Position numbers and translations under genes: made by a program
The notes under the pieces: model-generated
The model's database searches: none
What the model was told of the DNA's origin: nothing
Seen by the model: only the letters and a program-made list of their open reading frames with translations
Origin: Maribellus comscasis
Lineage (GTDB): Bacteria > Bacteroidota > Bacteroidia > Bacteroidales > Prolixibacteraceae
Direction of reading: 5' to 3'
NCBI RefSeq assembly: GCF_009762775.1
Contig: NZ_CP046401.1
Coordinates: 3,720,001 to 3,784,000 of the forward strand
DNA length: 64,000 nucleotides
Shown here: positions 54,783 through 63,580 of the stretch, in pieces
Numbering within the stretch: position 1 is the first letter of the stretch
Layout of the letters: each line of letters starts with the position of its first letter

Positions 54783-56243
54783 TTAACCCAGTATCATCCC
54801 AATAATTGTTGCACTCATTAAAGAAGCCAGTGTTCCGGCCAGCAGTGCAGGAATCCCATATTTTGAAAGCAGTACGCGCCGGCCAGGAGCCAAGGCACCA
54901 ATTCCGCCGATTTGAATTCCAATGGAAGAAAAATTTGCAAAACCACACAAGATGTACGTGGCCATTATTACCGACTTGGTTTCGGTAAATACGCCGGTAG
55001 CTTTTAAATCGGCTAAACTGATGTAGCCAATAAACTCGGTAAGAATCAGTTTTTCACCGAGAAGACGGCCAACAGTGATTATGTCTTCGGGGCAAACACC
55101 AATCAGCCACATAAGCGGGGCAAAAGTATACCCAAGAATAAATTGTAGCGAAAGACCATCATAACGGCCATTTGTTCCACGCGCGATAACCTCGTTTAAA
55201 GATGTCCATTCACCAACTTTGCCTACAATAAAATTAAACATCGCAATAAAGGCAATAAAAGCCAGCAACATTGCAGCAACATTAACAGCCAGTTTTACAC
55301 CTTCACTGGTCCCGTTTGTAATCGCATCCAACACATTACTGCCAATTTTATCCCGGCTTACCTCAATTTCTTTGTTTATTGCATCGGTAGGAGGAACAAG
55401 CATTTTTGAAAAGATAATAGCTGCCGGCGCCGCCATAACTGAGGCCGTTAAGAGGTGTTTGGCAAACTCAAGTCGTAACATCGGGTCGTCTCCGCCAAGC
55501 AGCGCGATGTATGCAGCCAAAACCCCACCCGCTAAAGTAGCCATTCCACCGGTCATCACGAGCAAAATTTCTGATTTGTTCATTTTTTCAAGATAGGCTT
55601 TGATCATCAGTGGCGACTCTGTTTGGCCGAGAAAAATATTGCCGGCAACTGAAAGCGCCTCAGCGCCTGAAATTTTGAGGGCTTTTGTAAACACCCATGC
55701 CAACCCGTAAACTACTTTCTGAATAATTCCCCAATAAAACAGAAGGCTGGTCAGCGCAGAAAAGAAAATAATGGTAGGCAATACCTGAAATAAAAATATA
55801 TATCCATACGTGTCGGCATCCATTAAATCGCCCAATAAAAAAGTACTTCCTTCTTTTGTGAAATCAAGAATTTTGACAAATATTTTTCCCAGAAATTCAA
55901 AAATTATCCGAATAAAAGGAACGTATAAAACTCCGATTGCCAGCAAGACCTGAATCAGTAAACCGATAAAGACGGTACGCCATGGAATATTCCGACGACT
56001 GGTGCTGAACAACCAACCTAAAAATATAAGTACTGTCATTCCGAGCAGTCCTCTGAAAATAGTAGTTATTGAAAAAGGTTTTTCTCGTTCTTTTGAAAGT
56101 AAAAGAACCGAAGTGTCGGTTTTATCTTGCTGGGGAGAAACCTGTTCTGTTTGATTGTCTTCTGAATTGGCGTTTTGTGCAAAAGTGGGCTGAACAAATA
56201 AAAAGCCGGCAAGAATTACCAGCAATGCTATAAGGTGTTTCAT
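54783..56243 (-). CDS. CNT family concentrative nucleoside transporter (NupC-like)
   Basis: A 486-residue protein with a cleavable signal (AGFLFVQPTFAQ), a polar linker to about residue 55, and then the CNT core of about eight helices. Key blocks are IFLGQTESPLMIKAYLEKMN, MTGGMATLAGGVLAAYIAL and CGFANFSSIGIQIGGIGALAPGRR. It imports nucleosides with Na+ or H+. The periplasmic N-terminal tail is a Bacteroidota trait. It lies 11 bp after the bifunctional-nuclease gene. Confidence 0.93.
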   Translation of the reverse strand: MKHLIALLVILAGFLFVQPTFAQNANSEDNQTEQVSPQQDKTDTSVLLLSKEREKPFSITTIFRGLLGMTVLIFLGWLFSTSRRNIPWRTVFIGLLIQVLLAIGVLYVPFIRIIFEFLGKIFVKILDFTKEGSTFLLGDLMDADTYGYIFLFQVLPTIIFFSALTSLLFYWGIIQKVVYGLAWVFTKALKISGAEALSVAGNIFLGQTESPLMIKAYLEKMNKSEILLVMTGGMATLAGGVLAAYIALLGGDDPMLRLEFAKHLLTASVMAAPAAIIFSKMLVPPTDAINKEIEVSRDKIGSNVLDAITNGTSEGVKLAVNVAAMLLAFIAFIAMFNFIVGKVGEWTSLNEVIARGTNGRYDGLSLQFILGYTFAPLMWLIGVCPEDIITVGRLLGEKLILTEFIGYISLADLKATGVFTETKSVIMATYILCGFANFSSIGIQIGGIGALAPGRRVLLSKYGIPALLAGTLASLMSATIIGMILG

Positions 56244-56254
56244 TTATTGTAACA

Positions 56255-56848
56255 TTATTTTTTTCTTTTCTTTAACTCATCCCGAATAACAGAGGCTTTT
56301 TCATAATCTTCATTTTTTACCGCTTCGTTGAGCATCTCATTCAATTCGTTTAACGAATATTGGGCATAGGTTGACGACTCTGATTCTTCCTGCTCATCTT
56401 CATCGGCATAGCTTCTTACGGGCGAATTTTCATCATCGATTTCAAGAACAATTCCCGCTTTTTTCAAAATATCTTCCGATGAGTAGATTGGGCATCTGAA
56501 ACGAAGGGCAAGCGCTACCGCATCAGACGTTCTGGAGTCAATTTTTATCTCTTTCCCATCCATTTCGCATAACAACTCTGAATAAAAAATGCCTTCTTCC
56601 AGTTTATAAATGGTTACTTCCAGCAATGCAATGTTAAAAGCCAGTGCCATATTTTTTATCAGATCGTGTGTTAGCGGACGTGGAGGTTTTAATCCTTCCA
56701 ATTGAATTGCAATTGCCTGGGCTTCAACCGGGCCGATAATGATTGGAATTCTTCTTTCTCCATTTTCTTCCGCCAGAACCAATGCGTAAGCTCCTGATTG
56801 TGTTTGACTTACTGAAAGCCCCAGAATGTTCAAACGAATTTTTTGCAT
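56255..56848 (-). CDS. Bifunctional nuclease (BFN/DUF151) family protein with UVR motif
   Basis: A 197-residue protein. Residues 1-130 form the DUF151 domain (GAYALVLAEENGERRIPIIIG, DSRTSDAVALALRFRCPIY), described in a plant homologue as a DNase/RNase; residues about 160-197 carry a UvrB/UvrC-type motif (LNEAVKNEDYEKASVIRDELKK). ATG 56848 gives the standard start; a frame to 56896 adds a 16-residue hydrophobic stretch. Co-transcribed with the nucleoside transporter, which suggests nucleic-acid scavenging. Confidence 0.9.
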   Translation of the reverse strand: MQKIRLNILGLSVSQTQSGAYALVLAEENGERRIPIIIGPVEAQAIAIQLEGLKPPRPLTHDLIKNMALAFNIALLEVTIYKLEEGIFYSELLCEMDGKEIKIDSRTSDAVALALRFRCPIYSSEDILKKAGIVLEIDDENSPVRSYADEDEQEESESSTYAQYSLNELNEMLNEAVKNEDYEKASVIRDELKKRKK

Positions 56849-57123
56849 ATTAGTATAATAGGCTTTTTTTACCGTGAAAGCAAATATAACAATCATTTTT
56901 GTTTATTGTCAAATTACACAATTGGAAATGTGGTCTGCATAAAACTAAGTTATTGATTTTCTATTTGTTTTGTTCAACTTGTTTTTTCCCTGTTGGATAA
57001 CATGTGATATAAAAACTAAATCAGGTATTTTCCAATAGAATTGCCGGCTTTTGTATTAAAGTTTTACTCCGGATGTAGTTTTTAAAACTTTGTTTCGACT
57101 AATTATCCGGAGTTCATGGGAAA

Positions 57124-57633
57124 ATGAAAGAACAAAAACCAAATAAAAAGACTTTTAGTGAGCTGATTGAAAAGAATCAGGGACTTATTCATAAAATTAC
57201 ATTGGTATATGTCGATAACCCAGCCGACCGGGAGGATTTGTTTCAGGAAATTTGTTTGCAACTCTGGAAGTCATACCCAAACTTTAGGGGGAAATCGAAG
57301 TTTAGTACCTGGATGTACCGTGTAGCTTTAAACACAGCGATTAGTAATATCCGGAAAATGAAAAGCAGCATTGCTTTTGAATCTATTAAAGAATATAAAC
57401 AAATTCCGGCTGATTTTGCAGAAGACAATGAAGATGTTCTTCAATTGTATCGGGCAATCGGGCAATTGAACCGGATTGACAAAGCCATCATTTTACTCTG
57501 GCTGGAAGAAAAAAGCTACGATGAAATTGCATCGATTACCGGGCTTACAAAATCGAATGTAAGTGTGAAACTGATGCGAATTAAGAAAAAACTGGAAGAA
57601 ATAGTAAATCAAACGGTAAAGCAAGAGTCATGA
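57124..57633 (+). CDS. ECF RNA polymerase sigma factor (module 2)
   Basis: A 169-residue ECF sigma factor. Region 2: LFQEICLQLWKSYPNFR and SKFSTWMYRVALNTAI; region 4: YDEIASITGLTKSNVSVKLM. It is paralogous to the factor at 18434 over its whole length. The stop overlaps the start of the following membrane-protein gene by 4 bp (ATGA), a sign of coupled translation. Confidence 0.94.
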   Translation: MKEQKPNKKTFSELIEKNQGLIHKITLVYVDNPADREDLFQEICLQLWKSYPNFRGKSKFSTWMYRVALNTAISNIRKMKSSIAFESIKEYKQIPADFAEDNEDVLQLYRAIGQLNRIDKAIILLWLEEKSYDEIASITGLTKSNVSVKLMRIKKKLEEIVNQTVKQES

Positions 57634-58361
57634 ACGAAAATAAATTAAAAGAAATGTGGAACAAAACAGAGAATGTATTTGAAATTTCCGGTTACGGGAG
57701 TTCAAGTATTGAACAGTTTCTTTCCGGAAGATCAAGAAGCACTGCCCGGGGAGTACGAAATATAATTATAATGGATATGGTTGTAAAAACACTTGTTGTT
57801 GTAACGCTTGGGGTCGATTTTATTCTTTATTACGGCACAAAAAATGTAACATTTGTATGCATCGCCGGTATTTTATTACTTGCTGGCTTATTGTTTTTTC
57901 AAAGAAGAATGCTTGTACATTTTAACAAAATTGCGGATCATGGACAAACAACCCGCGACAAGCTTATTTCAATGCTTACCTATCTGAAAACCAAATTTAA
58001 CCTTACACTTCTGGCTGTTTCAATAACCTATTTTTTTGTATTTATTTCCGGTACTTTGGTCTATTTCTACCTGGTTTATGGGAAAGTACGGCCGTTAGAC
58101 AGAGTTGATATTATTGTTTTTACCGGGTTTATTATTTTGGGTATTGTTTTTAATTTTATTGCCAATAAGGTTCTGATTAAATACCAGATAAAACATTTGG
58201 AACTTTGTTTGACTGACATGAACGACGATGCAATGGCAATAGTATCTCAAAATATTGAAACACAGAAAAAACAGGACAGAGTAAATCAGTTTTTGCTGGG
58301 AATAGTACTTTTGATTGGATTTTTATTGATGGTCGCGGTTTTTAAGAATGTGTTGGGTTAG
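57630..58361 (+). CDS. Membrane protein, probable anti-sigma partner
   Basis: A 243-residue protein with a short N-terminal cytoplasmic part starting LKEMWNKTENVFE, then four predicted helices (about 50-68, 72-90, 125-148, 160-180) and a fifth near the C-terminus (LLGIVLLIGFLLMVAVF). It shows the same N-terminal block and genetic position as the membrane protein at 18929. Anti-sigma activity is inferred only from the overlap with the sigma gene. Confidence 0.75.
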   Translation: MNENKLKEMWNKTENVFEISGYGSSSIEQFLSGRSRSTARGVRNIIIMDMVVKTLVVVTLGVDFILYYGTKNVTFVCIAGILLLAGLLFFQRRMLVHFNKIADHGQTTRDKLISMLTYLKTKFNLTLLAVSITYFFVFISGTLVYFYLVYGKVRPLDRVDIIVFTGFIILGIVFNFIANKVLIKYQIKHLELCLTDMNDDAMAIVSQNIETQKKQDRVNQFLLGIVLLIGFLLMVAVFKNVLG

Positions 58362-58510
58362 CCTGTGTTTTAAAGGGAGAATTTATGTTTGGGGCTATTC
58401 GAATGATAAGTTAAAAAATAGCAATTAGGCATATTACGGTAACAAATAAAAGTAGTTTAACTATCTTTGTTTACCGCTCTGTTTTTAAATTGAAAGAAAA
58501 TTTATTTTTA

Positions 58511-58541
58511 TTTGCTAAATAGTTTAAAATAACTACTTTTG
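58511..58541 (+). promoter_or_regulatory. Consensus housekeeping promoter of rplU-rpmA
   Basis: TTTG (58511-58514), exactly 19 bases, TACTTTTG (58534-58541): a textbook match to the Bacteroidota sigma-ABfr promoter. Transcription should begin at about 58548. Confidence 0.88.
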
Positions 58542-58547
58542 CAGTCC

Positions 58548-58627
58548 AAATTTTGAATCGTTCAGGCTCAAAAAAGAGAAATCCAGCGGGAATTCCGCCT
58601 GACGGTGGTAACAATAAAAGTGAAATT
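58548..58627 (+). promoter_or_regulatory. Structured rplU leader
   Basis: An 80-base leader with TCAGGC (58562-58567) able to pair with GCCTGA (58597-58602), competing with the local near-palindrome CAGCGGGAATTCCGCCTG (58584-58601). Two mutually exclusive stems upstream of a ribosomal-protein gene suggest autogenous control by L21, by analogy with known r-protein leaders. Confidence 0.45.
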
Positions 58628-58939
58628 ATGTACGCGATTGTTGAAATTGCTGGACAGCAATTCAGAGTTGAAAAAGACAAAAAACTTTTTGTACATCAAC
58701 TTGAAGCCGAAGCAGGCGACTCAGTTGATTTTGAAAAAGTTTTACTGGTAGACAACGACGGTAAAGTTGCCGTTGGAACTCCAACCGTAAAAGGTGCAAA
58801 AGTAACAGCCAAAGTGCTGGAACATGTAAAAGGTGATAAAGTAATCGTTTTCAAAAAGAAAAGAAGAAAAGGTTACCAGAAAATGAACGGTCACCGTCAA
58901 CAGTATACACAAATTCAGGTAGAAACCATTGTTGGATAA
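58628..58939 (+). CDS. rplU: 50S ribosomal protein L21
   Basis: A 103-residue L21, standard length: [20 protein letters not shown] and a C-terminal [15 protein letters not shown]. It binds 23S rRNA. The ATG at 58628 is certain from the family N-terminus. It lies 16 bp before rpmA. It lacks the long C-terminal extension that L21 has in some Bacteroidota. Confidence 0.97.
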   Translation: MYAIVEIAGQQFRVEKDKKLFVHQLEAEAGDSVDFEKVLLVDNDGKVAVGTPTVKGAKVTAKVLEHVKGDKVIVFKKKRRKGYQKMNGHRQQYTQIQVETIVG

Positions 58940-58955
58940 CTAAAAACAATTTACC

Positions 58956-59540
58956 ATGGCTCATAAGAAAGGTGTAGGTAGTTCGAAAAACGGACGCGAA
59001 TCGGAAAGTAAACGACTGGGAGTAAAAATTTACGGAGGTCAGTTTGCAAAAGCTGGTAATATTTTAGTACGCCAGCGTGGAACACAACATTACCCGGGTG
59101 AAAATGTAGGAATGGGAAAAGATCATACCCTTTTTGCATTGATCGACGGAACAGTTGTTTTCAGAAAAAGACAAAAAAACCGTTCATTTGTATCGGTTGA
59201 CCCTATTGTTGACGTTGATGTAGCAGTTGCTGAAGTTCCGGTTGCAGAAGAAAAACCGGTAAAAGAAGTTGAAGTTAAAGAGGAAACTCCAAAAACTGAA
59301 GCTAAAGAAGAAGCTCCAAAAGCGGAGGTTTCAGAAGCAGAAGCTGATGACTTGAAAAAGCTGGAAGGTGTTGGACCCAAATTAGCTGAAATTTTAGCTG
59401 AAGGTGGTTTTACAAATTATGCTTCTGTTGCAAGTGCGTCAGTTGAAGATATCCGGAAAGTTTTGGAAGCTGCAGGAAGCCGTTACGCTTCAAAAGATCC
59501 TGCTCCATGGATTGAACAGGCAAAAGAACTGGTTAAATAA
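58956..59540 (+). CDS. rpmA: 50S ribosomal protein L27 with C-terminal helix-hairpin-helix extension
   Basis: A 194-residue protein. Residues 1-85 are a complete L27 ([40 protein letters not shown]), which lies near the peptidyl-transferase centre. Residues 86-130 are an acidic E/K/A/V-rich linker. Residues 131-194 read [20 protein letters not shown], then a helical [20 protein letters not shown], a helix-hairpin-helix/SAP-like nucleic-acid-binding unit. The frame is uninterrupted and a terminator follows directly, so the fusion looks real. Confidence 0.95.
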   Translation: MAHKKGVGSSKNGRESESKRLGVKIYGGQFAKAGNILVRQRGTQHYPGENVGMGKDHTLFALIDGTVVFRKRQKNRSFVSVDPIVDVDVAVAEVPVAEEKPVKEVEVKEETPKTEAKEEAPKAEVSEAEADDLKKLEGVGPKLAEILAEGGFTNYASVASASVEDIRKVLEAAGSRYASKDPAPWIEQAKELVK

Positions 59541-59568
59541 GAAACCAGGTATTTTTATAAAGACATTG

Positions 59569-59605
59569 AGACGCTTACCGTTTTCCGGTAAGCGTCTTTT
59601 TTTTG
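59569..59605 (+). terminator. Intrinsic terminator of rplU-rpmA
   Basis: A perfect 12-bp stem (59569-59580 with 59586-59597) followed by T-rich sequence. Confidence 0.93.
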
Positions 59606-59759
59606 CGAAGTTACAACTGTCGGACTATAAGAAAGATTATGATATTTGAACATTGGGTAATAATACTTTACTTTTCTGTATAAGCGGGTGAAAACGTTTG
59701 ATAAACAGAGATTAATAAAATATATATATTTTCAAATTAGCGTTATAGTCTCTTGTTTT

Positions 59760-59790
59760 TTTGCTTTGATTGACTACTTTTATAATCTTG
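59760..59790 (+). promoter_or_regulatory. Promoter of the TPR histidine kinase
   Basis: TTTG (59760-59763), 19 bases, TAATCTTG (59783-59790). The predicted transcription start is only about 8 bases before the ATG at 59806, which rules against the TTG start at 59770. Confidence 0.65.
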
Positions 59791-59805
59791 CGAATTGATA
59801 GAGAT

Positions 59806-62073
59806 ATGTTAAAACCTCTTGTTGCTCTTTGTCTGTTTTTGTTGGCGTTCCCGTTCATTGTTAATGGGGATATTTATTCTTTTGATGAAGATAGATTGCT
59901 CTCTGAGAAAGAAGATACAGTGAGTTTGCGTAATGCACTCTTAAAGGCAAATGAGTTTAAAAAAGATAATCCTGATTCTTCATTCTTTTATTTTGACAGT
60001 GCGTTAACAACGGCTGACAAAATCATTCAGCAAAAACAGCTTCCCAAAAATGATTTAATTGAAGTTGAGTTAGAAAAAGCGAGTGCATTGGAGGGTTTGG
60101 GGCTTTATTACAGTAATTCTTCAGATTTAGATAGTGCGCTGAATTATTATTTACAGGCATCGAATATTTATAAAGAACTTATCGATTCTGAAAAGGAAAA
60201 AGACAGGAAAAATAAATATTTGGATTTACATGGAAATGTGACGCTTACGATTGGGGCTTTATATTTTGAAGAAGGAGAATATGCATTAGCATCGGGCAAT
60301 TACAGTAACACGCTGGAAACGGCAAAGATACTCGGAGATAGTTTGATGCAATCGAAAGCTTTACTTAATCTTGGGATGATTTACAATAACCAGGGAAGAT
60401 ACGACGAGGCGATTGATAATTATTACACTGCCATAAAAATTTTTGAAAGGGCTAAAGACAAAAGAGGTATCGCCATTTGTCATTTAAGTATAGGTAACAT
60501 ACTTCGAAAACAAAGTACTACCGATAAGGCTGTTGAAAGTTATAAAAAAGCTTTGCAAATATTTCAGGAGATGAAAGATGAAAGAGGCGTATCTTTTTGT
60601 TATAATAACCTGGGAATTTGCTATACCAACAAGGAAAATTATGAACAGGCACTATTTTACTATACTAAAGCAGTAGATCTTCATTTAAAAAATAATAATG
60701 AAAGGAATGTGGCTCTCCTGTACACCAATATAGCAGCCTTGTATGAAATAAAGGGAGAGTTTGATAAATCGATAGAATATATTGAAAAGTCGCTGACCAT
60801 AAATGAAAAAAATAATTACAAGAGGAATCTTATCGGGTCTTATCTGAATCTTTCAGGGACGAACCTTTCAAAGTTGGAGAACAATCAGGAAGCTGTCCCT
60901 TCGTCTGCCAATGTGCTTGATACTATAGTAGTTTATGCTGAAAAAGCGCTTTCATTGTCCGATTCTCTTCAACTTATTCAGGAGCAGGCTGCTGCATTGT
61001 TGGTTCTTAAAAAAGCATATTTTTACAAAAGAAACTACAAAAAGGCATATGAATCAGCGGATCTGCTTTTGGAGCGAAAAGATTCGATTTATAACAATGA
61101 AAAGACAAAAATAGTTGCCGACGCCGAAAGCAAATATGAGGCAACCGAGAAAGAACAGCAAATAGAACAACAAAAGCATCAACTGGAACATCAAACCGAA
61201 AGGCTAAATAACGCACGGATTTTTAGAAATTTTTTAATTGCAGTGGCCGGTTTAATGGTTGTTGTTGTTGTGCTGATTTATTACTATTACAAACAAAAGA
61301 ATAAAGCCAATAAAATTCTTGATGAGAAGAATAAATTAATTGAAAAGCAAAACGAAGAGATATCGGTTCAAAAAGAAGAATTACAGCTAACCAATCGGGA
61401 GTTGACTGAACTTATTCAATTTAAGGAAAAAATGACCGGCATGATTGTTCACGACCTGAAAAATCCTTTAAATAATATTCTGAACAGCTACGATATCGAT
61501 GATGAAAATTTCAGGAAAGAGCTAATAAAACAATCAGGCTACGATATGTTGCATCTCACACAGAACATTTTGGATGTTTATCAAATGGAGGAAGCAAAAT
61601 TAAAACTAAGCCGGACTCAGGTTGATGTTGCGCAGTTGTTGAAAGAATGTGTTATGGAATTTGCATTATATATTTCAGAAAATGATCTGAAGATATCTTA
61701 TCCAGACTCGGAAGTTTCCTTAATAGTTGCAGATAAAAGGCTTTTAAAGCGTATTTTTTCGAATTTATTAAGCAATGCGGTAAAATATGCACCCCAGGGA
61801 AGCAACATAACACTAAACTGGAAGAGAACAGACAAAAAGGATTCCCGGTTTGGAGTGCATAATAACGGTCCCGCAATACCCCGGGAGCAGCAATCGATTA
61901 TATTTCAAAGTTTTAGTCAGCACGATTCACGGGAAATGGGGGTCACTGCATCAACCGGACTGGGTTTATCGTTTTGTAAAATGGCAGTGCATTTGCATGG
62001 TGGCGAAATCGGAGTGACTTCCTCTGATGAGGATGGAACCGAATTCTGGTTTACTCTACCTCAAAACGGTTAA
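59806..62073 (+). CDS. Tetratricopeptide-repeat sensor histidine kinase
   Basis: A 755-residue protein: signal peptide, periplasmic TPR repeats (about 80-440, for example LLNLGMIYNNQGRYDEAIDNYYTAI), coiled coil, one membrane helix (about 474-493), second coiled coil and a kinase core. The H-box is GMIVHDLKNPLNN (His about 549), the N-box LLKRIFSNLLSNAVKYAP, the G2 box TASTGLGLSFCKM. The G1 box reads VHNNGPAIP, with Asn where Asp is usual, a substitution that is common in this branch. No response regulator gene is adjacent. Confidence 0.92.
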   Translation: MLKPLVALCLFLLAFPFIVNGDIYSFDEDRLLSEKEDTVSLRNALLKANEFKKDNPDSSFFYFDSALTTADKIIQQKQLPKNDLIEVELEKASALEGLGLYYSNSSDLDSALNYYLQASNIYKELIDSEKEKDRKNKYLDLHGNVTLTIGALYFEEGEYALASGNYSNTLETAKILGDSLMQSKALLNLGMIYNNQGRYDEAIDNYYTAIKIFERAKDKRGIAICHLSIGNILRKQSTTDKAVESYKKALQIFQEMKDERGVSFCYNNLGICYTNKENYEQALFYYTKAVDLHLKNNNERNVALLYTNIAALYEIKGEFDKSIEYIEKSLTINEKNNYKRNLIGSYLNLSGTNLSKLENNQEAVPSSANVLDTIVVYAEKALSLSDSLQLIQEQAAALLVLKKAYFYKRNYKKAYESADLLLERKDSIYNNEKTKIVADAESKYEATEKEQQIEQQKHQLEHQTERLNNARIFRNFLIAVAGLMVVVVVLIYYYYKQKNKANKILDEKNKLIEKQNEEISVQKEELQLTNRELTELIQFKEKMTGMIVHDLKNPLNNILNSYDIDDENFRKELIKQSGYDMLHLTQNILDVYQMEEAKLKLSRTQVDVAQLLKECVMEFALYISENDLKISYPDSEVSLIVADKRLLKRIFSNLLSNAVKYAPQGSNITLNWKRTDKKDSRFGVHNNGPAIPREQQSIIFQSFSQHDSREMGVTASTGLGLSFCKMAVHLHGGEIGVTSSDEDGTEFWFTLPQNG

Positions 62074-62201
62074 AATTTTATACCACAGGCAAACCTGACT
62101 TTTTTCCAAACTTCTTACGTTATAAATAGCAATTTCCATTTGTCATTTTAATACTATGCCGCAACATTTATTAAATTTGCAGCTTATTTAAAGGAATAGA
62201 C

Positions 62202-63476
62202 ATGCTCAATCTGAAATTCATTCAAGATAATCCGGATCTGGTAATTGAAAAGCTTAAAAGGAAAAACTTTGAGGCTGCCGGAATTGTAGGAGAAATTATT
62301 GATTTGTATGGCGAGAAGAATAAACTGCAGGGCCAGGCCGACCAGGCCAAAGCAGAGATGAATAAAATTTCGAAAGAGATTGGCCTTTTATTTCGGGAAG
62401 GGAAAAAGGAAGAGGCCAACGCAGCCAAAGAGCGTACATCAGAATTAAAAGAAAATATCAAACAGTTTGACCAGCAGTTTTCAGCAATTGAAGAACAAGT
62501 GAATGAATTGTTGGTTTTACTCCCTAATTTACCACACGACACTGTTCCTCAGGGAAAAGGAGAGGAGGACAATGAAGTAGTTACTTCGGCAGGCGAGATT
62601 CCGGCTTTAGATGAAAATGCTCTTCCTCACTGGGAATTGGCTCAAAAATATAATTTGATTGATTTTGAGTTAGGCGTAAAACTTACAGGAGCGGGTTTTC
62701 CTGTTTATCGGGGAAAAGGTTCACAATTGCAACGCGCACTTATCAATTTCTTTTTAGATGAAGCAAGAAAAGCAGGCTACGAAGAAGTACAGCCGCCTCT
62801 GCTTGTAAACGAAGCTTCAGGTTTTGGAACCGGTCAGTTGCCTGATAAAGAAGGACAAATGTATCACGTAGCTGCCGATAATCTTTATCTTATTCCTACT
62901 GCCGAGGTTCCGGTAACCAATATTTATCGCGATGTAATTTTGGATGCAAAAGACCTTCCGTATAAAAATACTGCTTACAGTGCCTGTTTCCGTCGCGAAG
63001 CTGGCTCGTATGGGAAGGATGTACGTGGATTGAACCGTTTACACCAGTTCGACAAAGTGGAAATAGTGCAGATAGCTCACCCTGAAAAATCATACAAAGT
63101 ACTTGATGAGATGGTGAAACACGTGGCTTCGTTGGTTGAAAAGTTAGAACTGCCTTATCGCATTTTGCGCTTGTGTGGTGGCGATATCAGTTTTACATCT
63201 GCTTTAACTTTCGATTTTGAAGTATATTCAGCAGCTCAGAAAAAATGGCTGGAGGTAAGTTCAGTATCCAATTTTGAGTCGTTTCAGGCCAATCGGTTAA
63301 AATTACGATTCAGAGAAGAAGGGGTGAAAAAAACACAGCTGGCTCACACATTAAATGGAAGTGCATTGGCTTTACCCCGAATTGTGGCCGCTTTGCTTGA
63401 AAATAATCAGACTTCCAAAGGGATAAAAATTCCCAAAGTTCTGGTTCCTTACACAGGTTTTGAAATAATCGACTGA
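62202..63476 (+). CDS. serS: Serine--tRNA ligase
   Basis: A 424-residue class II synthetase charging tRNA-Ser. The N-terminal coiled-coil arm (about 28-105) binds the long variable arm; motif 2 is YSACFRREAGSYGKDVRGLNRLHQFDKVE and motif 3 is LNGSALALPRIVAALLENNQ. A TAAATTTG -7 box lies at 62172-62179. Standard length; it is followed by a terminator. Confidence 0.97.
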   Translation: MLNLKFIQDNPDLVIEKLKRKNFEAAGIVGEIIDLYGEKNKLQGQADQAKAEMNKISKEIGLLFREGKKEEANAAKERTSELKENIKQFDQQFSAIEEQVNELLVLLPNLPHDTVPQGKGEEDNEVVTSAGEIPALDENALPHWELAQKYNLIDFELGVKLTGAGFPVYRGKGSQLQRALINFFLDEARKAGYEEVQPPLLVNEASGFGTGQLPDKEGQMYHVAADNLYLIPTAEVPVTNIYRDVILDAKDLPYKNTAYSACFRREAGSYGKDVRGLNRLHQFDKVEIVQIAHPEKSYKVLDEMVKHVASLVEKLELPYRILRLCGGDISFTSALTFDFEVYSAAQKKWLEVSSVSNFESFQANRLKLRFREEGVKKTQLAHTLNGSALALPRIVAALLENNQTSKGIKIPKVLVPYTGFEIID

Positions 63477-63501
63477 GAAATAACTTAAATATTTTAAAAT
63501 C

Positions 63502-63534
63502 AAAGCTGTTCAGAAATGGACAGCTTTTTTTTAT
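63502..63534 (+). terminator. Intrinsic terminator of serS
   Basis: AAAGCTGT (63502-63509) pairs with ACAGCTTT downstream, followed by T8. Confidence 0.88.
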
Positions 63535-63580
63535 TATGTTTTATTGTTAATTTTGTAATGCCTGAAAAACCAACAGAACT

